DNA from: Leucaena leucocephala
Lineage: Eukaryota > Streptophyta > Magnoliopsida > Fabales > Fabaceae
Direction of reading: 5' to 3'
Assembly: GCA_037074615.1 (NCBI GenBank)
Contig: CM073562.1
Span: forward strand, 12,385,001-12,449,000
DNA length: 64,000 nucleotides
Shown: positions 59,701 to 64,000 of the stretch, piece after piece
Position numbering within the stretch: position 1 is the first letter of the stretch
How the letters are laid out: every line of letters begins with the position of its first letter
Program-made: the position numbers and the translations under genes
The notes under the pieces: generated by a model
What the model saw: only the letters and a program-made list of their open reading frames with translations
Database searches by the model: none
What the model was told of the DNA's origin: nothing

Positions 59701-59938
59701 TGGTTTGGACACGTGCAAAGAAGGCCATTGGATTCGCCGATGAGGAGGGTGGATCAAACAGTATGGACACCGGTTAAAAGGAATAGAGGAATGCCAAAGA
59801 GAACGCTCAATGAGGTCATTGGGCGGGATCTCTTGGTCAATAACCTATCTAAGGATTTAGTTTTTGATAGAGCACAATGGCGTCGTATGATCCATATAGC
59901 CGACCCCATTTAATGGGATAAGGCTTGTTGTTGTTGTT
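56795..59938 (+). mobile_element. Nearly full-length RTE-type LINE
   Basis: It starts aactccgcctatgcaagtag and ends gataaggcttgttgttgttg with a (TTG)n tail, the usual 3' end of plant RTE elements. It is flanked by an 18-bp duplication with one mismatch. One endonuclease-RT protein fills it, with two stop codons and one frameshift. It is inserted behind the hAT transposase, so it is younger than the hAT. Confidence 0.9.
56876..59913 (+). pseudogene. RTE endonuclease-reverse transcriptase
   Basis: Endonuclease: FLCLQETRWAGEKS, NGVGIIVDTNVV, VISAYAPQVGTEAHL, GRDLNGHVGKEAGQYAG, RSQIDFFLVRSHDRR, SQHRLMVLDM. Reverse transcriptase: SKAVGPDGIPIEVWKCLGEV, WRKSTLIPIYKNKEDIQNC, NYRGIKLMSH, GFMPGRSTIEAIYLLRGLM, MVFIDLEKAYDRVPREVLW, GLHQGSSLSPYLFNLVVDAL, catalytic MLFADDIVLVAE, KFKYLGSIIQ. 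The C-terminus has LRMLRWMCGHTRKDKIRNE and ends near 59913. Lesions: TGA at 57095 (Trp expected in GTWNIRT), TGA at 57956, and a frameshift near 59570 with TAG at 59573. Otherwise it is well preserved. Confidence 0.92.
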
Positions 59939-59956
59939 GTTTTATTATCTAATAAT

Positions 59957-60585
59957 ATATATTTAATTTTTTTCTTTTAAAGGTGTTGAAGTAAGAGGAA
60001 GAAATTACGTTGAAAATTTCATATTAATTTAGATCCATTATAAGTTTCCATATCAAGATTTATGTGAATTTAATTAGACTAATTCTTGATCATAATTTAA
60101 TTTATGTTATCCTTTTTTTTTATAATATTAATCCAATTCTATTATTAAATATTTTAATTTTAAAATATACAATTATTCCTCCTAATATAAATATCTTTTT
60201 AAAAATTGAATTGAGCTTGAGGCTAGAGGAATTTAATAGGACTATATATCAGTATACTACCTCTAAGTTGGTTGATTTCTGTCATACTAATCAACATTGA
60301 ATGATCAATGTTTCTGTAAATTCCACGCTATGACCTTTTCCCCAAAATGCCTATACTATGCATATGCATGTGCATAGGCTACAAACCGCCATTACCCAAG
60401 TTATAGGATAGTTACAAATTGTACACAGAAAATATTAACCAAAGCATATAAGTCAACTAATTGCTTTGATGTCGTTGTGGATCTTTTCATTTCCTAACTG
60501 AGACAGAGAAAAGCAAGCAACTTTCATTGTGCTTCTTGCTACTTCTATTTGCTTTACTAACAAAAAACACATTTTACAGTGCTAC
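59957..60585. other. AT-rich stretch beyond the RTE, probably hAT 3' flank
   Basis: It begins with the sequence that continued the hAT 3' region before the RTE landed (aataatatatatttaatttt). No hAT end was recognised, and no gene. The 78-codon frame at 60064-60300 is AT-rich and unsupported. Confidence 0.35.
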
Positions 60586-61850
60586 TGTCACATCCCAAAA
60601 TTTAAACAGTGACCGACACAGAATATAAATAATTTCACATTCTAAAAGCCTAACACTCTAAATAAAACATTCAAATTTTCCATAACGTCTTTCAAAATAA
60701 ATAGAATATTTTCTAAAGTCTTAGGAGCTTTTGCCCTTTTTAAAATAATATAAGTTCTTATGAAAAGTAATTACATCAAAAGTAATATTTGTCAATACGA
60801 CGCTTCGAATCGATAACGAAGCTCTTTATTGCTCAGCGAAAAGATTAAGGTCACCTGCACTATCTGAAACCAAAATAATCTACTCGTTAACAACTACAAT
60901 ACAGAACCATTACAAATATAGCGCGTCGGAGGAAACTTACCACTCATAGTTCAATTTCACAGAGGTTCCACAGCCCCAAACATCAACTACCCACCATGCT
61001 CGTTCCTCCATAGATTCGACCAACAGAGGGATGCCCACTATTATTCATCCAACTACAGGGAAAACTGATTCACACAAAAGGGAAAAGAAACGGTTCAACA
61101 TACCACCAACCCCAACGGAACTGAACAGAGATAGGGAAGGATCTCAGAAATCTACAGCAGCTACAGTAACCAACCTGCAATCCATGGCATTCCCACTCAC
61201 AGCCATGACCCAACTATGAAAAGAAAAGATCCATTAACTACCACCCACCTACACCGAATTGCAACAGGAAAGGAGACAGAGATCGAGCTGCTACAGTAAC
61301 AACGGAAGGAAAAAAAATCGCATCAACAACGCCATCTCTTGATAGAGGCGACGGCTTTCACGTCCACGAAATTGTGGACCAATGAGAACCCCATGGCAAC
61401 GTGCTTCCACAGCAACCACCGTTGAGCATCTCTGTCCACCATTCGCGACACTTCTTTATTCCCACTTTCTCATTCTGTTTCTTAACCACAGACAAGAACT
61501 ACAGAAGGGAGGGTAGCTATAACGGTAGCCCCGACGGAGGAGCTAACTGAAGCAAAGCGACGATGGCGACAAGTCACACAGCGATGGACTCGGTATCACG
61601 GGGTTTCCCTACTGCTTCACTCTGCTCCTCACACTCACTGGCGTAAACAGAAGTGAAAGAAGAAAACGTGTTACAAAGTTAAAAAGGACAAAAGGGCAAT
61701 TTGGTAATTTCACACATTAAACAAAAATAAAAACCCCTTCTGCAGACCCCAGGATTCGAATTCCAGCACCTCAGAGTAAACCCCCCGCACTTTCAGCCAC
61801 TAAGCTACTGCCTCACCTGTGAAATTTCCTGCTATGAAGATATATATTGT
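60586..61850 (-). repeat. Long LTR D1, Tekay/Del-like, internally deleted
   Basis: TGTCACATCCCAAAATTT at 60586 is the minus-strand terminus of this family. 60600-60890 matches 12385-12670 of LTR B. The sequence then jumps (near 60900) to the region equivalent to 14265 onward, so about 1.4 kb is missing. A tRNA-like module lies at 61751-61815. The other end is not clear. Confidence 0.65.
61751..61815 (-). other. tRNA-like A-box/B-box module in LTR D1
   Basis: On the minus strand TAGCTTAGTGGC (A-box-like) is followed, about 35 bases on, by AATTCGAATCC (B-box-like). It is the same arrangement as in the solo LTR at 45791-45845. Confidence 0.5.
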
Positions 61851-62430
61851 CTGTTAAACACGTTTTGAAATCAGAAAATTCTTGAGCCATAACATGATAT
61901 TTGAATGATGTTGTGACATGATAAATGATGTTGAATGTATTGTGAAGAACATGTTTTTCATGGCAATGCATTTTATGTAAAAGTATATAACATAATGGCA
62001 TGTCACTAATCAAAAAAAATTTAATGAAATTACATATCATGCATTAGCATCCATCTTGCATATTTAAGTGGTAATGTTTGTTACTGAGATTCCCTAGAAT
62101 CTCACTCTACCATAACCAAACAATTTTAGGTCAAGCATGAGGAAAAATGTACGCATGAAGAGTTAAAAAATGGAAGAAAAGAATAGAAGTAATTAAGATC
62201 CTAGCATGTGCTATGGATTATCTTTGTATGTAAATGCCCTATAAGGTGCCTATTTATGTAATAAAACTATTTGTAATACTTATGGCATGTGTATATGATG
62301 TATATGAATATTGAGAAACTTATTTGATAGCTTATGCATGCTGGAACAATTATTGAAAGTAAAAGAAATAAAACTAAAATAGTAAAAACGTAGGTCCTAA
62401 AGCAGTTTTCTTGTAGCTTCAGTTTGACCT
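61851..62430. other. Unassigned stretch between LTR copies
   Basis: AT-rich, with no gene. It may be part of another LTR family member, but no diagnostic terminus was seen. Confidence 0.3.
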
Positions 62431-64000
62431 AGCAAATGAAGGAATTATTTCGTGAAATTTTATGAGCGTGTAGAACACATCCAGAGCTTTAAGTGCATAG
62501 GTAGAACGTTTCATTTAAATGTGTATATCAAGAGAAATGAATTTCCAAATGGACCAGAATCTGTTTTCAGAGTTTTTGACCAAATGAACAGTAAACGTCA
62601 ACGAATAAACTGTATTAATTAGCTAATCATTTGGTCTGAAAATTATTTTTTCCTTAAAGTTCAAGATGTTAGCTTCACGTAGCTTTTTGAACCACTTTAT
62701 TTCGATTTTTCTAGAATTAATTATGATTTTTCTAAATTTGTTGCGTAATCTAGAATACCATATGAACAGTAACCCCAAAAAAGAGTAAAATTCCAGATTT
62801 GGCTAATGGACTTCTAAGGTCTTGTAAGTGGTTCTAAATGTTACTGAATGGTCCCTAAGACGTATGAAAGTAAGGATGTTACATATAACAGTCGCGAGTA
62901 CGAAACTCACGTATCTCCATCGAGCTCGGGTAATCAAGGTGCACCAAGGACTAACAGTACTGCTGTTAGTAACCAGCGTTCTGTATTCCGTCCTTTCAAA
63001 ACGTTTCCATCATGGTGGGGTTTATTTCACATGTAATAATCTCAATCGTTTCAATGCCATAACCATTGGTAAAACCACTTTAACTTTCTAAAAACTCCAA
63101 CACGTACATTTGAAATTAAATTACTATGAAAACATGTGAAATTTGCAAAAGAATATATTTCATGAATAACATTAGTCCAATGCAACTTTTGCCAAACTCT
63201 TTTCAAAAGCTTATTCATCCATAATCGAAATTCCTTTATAAACCATTCGAGAGAAAATCCTTCCTAACAATTAAAACATGAATTCGTAAAACTTGCCTTT
63301 CATAAATCATAATGGAAATTCAACATTATCAATGGCAATTTATAAAATTGTTATTTTAAAGGAATATTATTCACTCACTTGCCATGCTCTTACACTGACA
63401 ACCTTTTCTGATTATTCTCACTTCTCAATCCCTTGGTATTCCGAAATAATACATTAACACTCTGTACAAAGTTTCAACAGAAATATACAATCTTTCTCAA
63501 AACAATCACTTCCTAAAACTCATTACGCATGACTATCCTTCGAGTTACTACTGTCAAAGCATAGCTACTTCACTAGCTTACCCAAAATACTTTCCTTATT
63601 ATGCCTCAACATGAAAATGCATTTATTTGACAATAAGTTAGTATTTAATTGCACTACTGCGAATATCTTCAACTTTGACACCCTTAGCAAAGTTATTGCT
63701 ATAATCAACTTCCAATTTAAACTAAACTATTGCTCCAATTCCTAAATCCATCAATTACCAACTTTCTTGAAACCTCACACACAATAATCATACACACCTT
63801 AAGCCTCTGTTCCATTTTCTCACCTTCAGCATAAACCCACACACATATCCTTTTAAAATCATTACAGCACATGCGCAAGTCAAAATACATACATACGCAT
63901 ATGCCTCTCCAGGACAGTCAGTTATGCACACACATATAATTACTTATAGCAACACCTTATATATAATTTGAGACAGAGACTTCCCTAGCACATCTTCTTC
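62431..64000 (-). repeat. Long LTR D2, Tekay/Del-like, running off the window
   Basis: 62550-62880 aligns with 8740-9060 of LTR A. 62930-63110 aligns with 13205-13390 of LTR B, including gtgcaccaagg and the CTAACAGTACTGCTGTTAG palindrome. 63360-63450 (attcactcacttgccatgct, cttctcaatcccttggtatt) matches in reverse the solo LTR near 47735-47810. It continues past the window end. The overlapping frames at 62828-63091 have no protein support. Confidence 0.65.

Larger units (their letters stand above)
53598..60300 (+). mobile_element. hAT transposon remnant carrying an RTE insertion
   Basis: TAGGGATGAAAATAGG at 53598 closely matches the terminal inverted repeat of Ac-like hAT elements, followed by typical AGGCCT/GCCTG-rich subterminal DNA (53625-53770). 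A hAT transposase pseudogene lies at 55294-56705 and an RTE LINE is inserted behind it (56795-59938). No matching right end (CATCCCTA) was found, so the right edge is arbitrary and the 8-bp duplication could not be tested. Confidence 0.65.

Overview
This window looks like plant nuclear DNA, most probably from a legume. It is AT-rich, has no bacterial-style operons, and has spliced genes. Its only cellular genes are two decayed TIR-NB-LRR (TNL) disease-resistance paralogs on the + strand. The legume assignment rests on the wording of the TNL motifs and on the types of retroelement present; it is inference.

Layout: TNL1 (783-2550) has a TIR exon and an NB-ARC exon but no recognisable LRR. Its second intron is broken by an Athila-like Ty3/gypsy remnant (2603-about 8240) and then runs into a nest of Tekay/Del-like long terminal repeats (about 8615-14700). 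From 15500 to 18060 come MITE-like elements and unassigned AT-rich DNA. One old L1-type LINE can be followed in four pieces from 18090 to about 30770. It is split by an Athila fragment (18347-20561), a long LTR (about 20762-24645) and a young chromodomain Ty3/gypsy element of Reina type (25568-30018, duplication GTGTT). A third MITE and unassigned DNA follow to 35100.

TNL2 begins at 35907 and is spread over about 16 kb. Its TIR exon is split by an 8.3-kb Athila-like element (36021-44301, duplication AGGCT) and its NB-ARC exon by a 3.2-kb solo LTR (45702-48893, duplication GGAGT). LRR and post-LRR exons follow (49895-51660). It also carries a lost start codon, frameshifts and nonsense codons.

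Directly downstream on the same strand, small exons bounded by GT-AG introns lead into a Ulp1-like (C48) cysteine protease domain (52237-53448). Its His, Asp, Gln and Cys positions are all present, but a stop replaces the Trp after the His. These exons could be a C-terminal integrated domain of TNL2, or a separate Ulp1-like gene that has lost its start. This is the most interesting part of the window.

The right end holds a hAT transposase pseudogene (53598 onward), into which an almost full-length RTE-type LINE has inserted (56795-59938, 18-bp duplication). More Tekay/Del-type LTR copies follow from 60586 and run off the window. No tRNA gene, rRNA gene or CRISPR array was seen. Nearly every gene here is broken, so the window is best read as a resistance-gene cluster overwritten by layers of retrotransposons.
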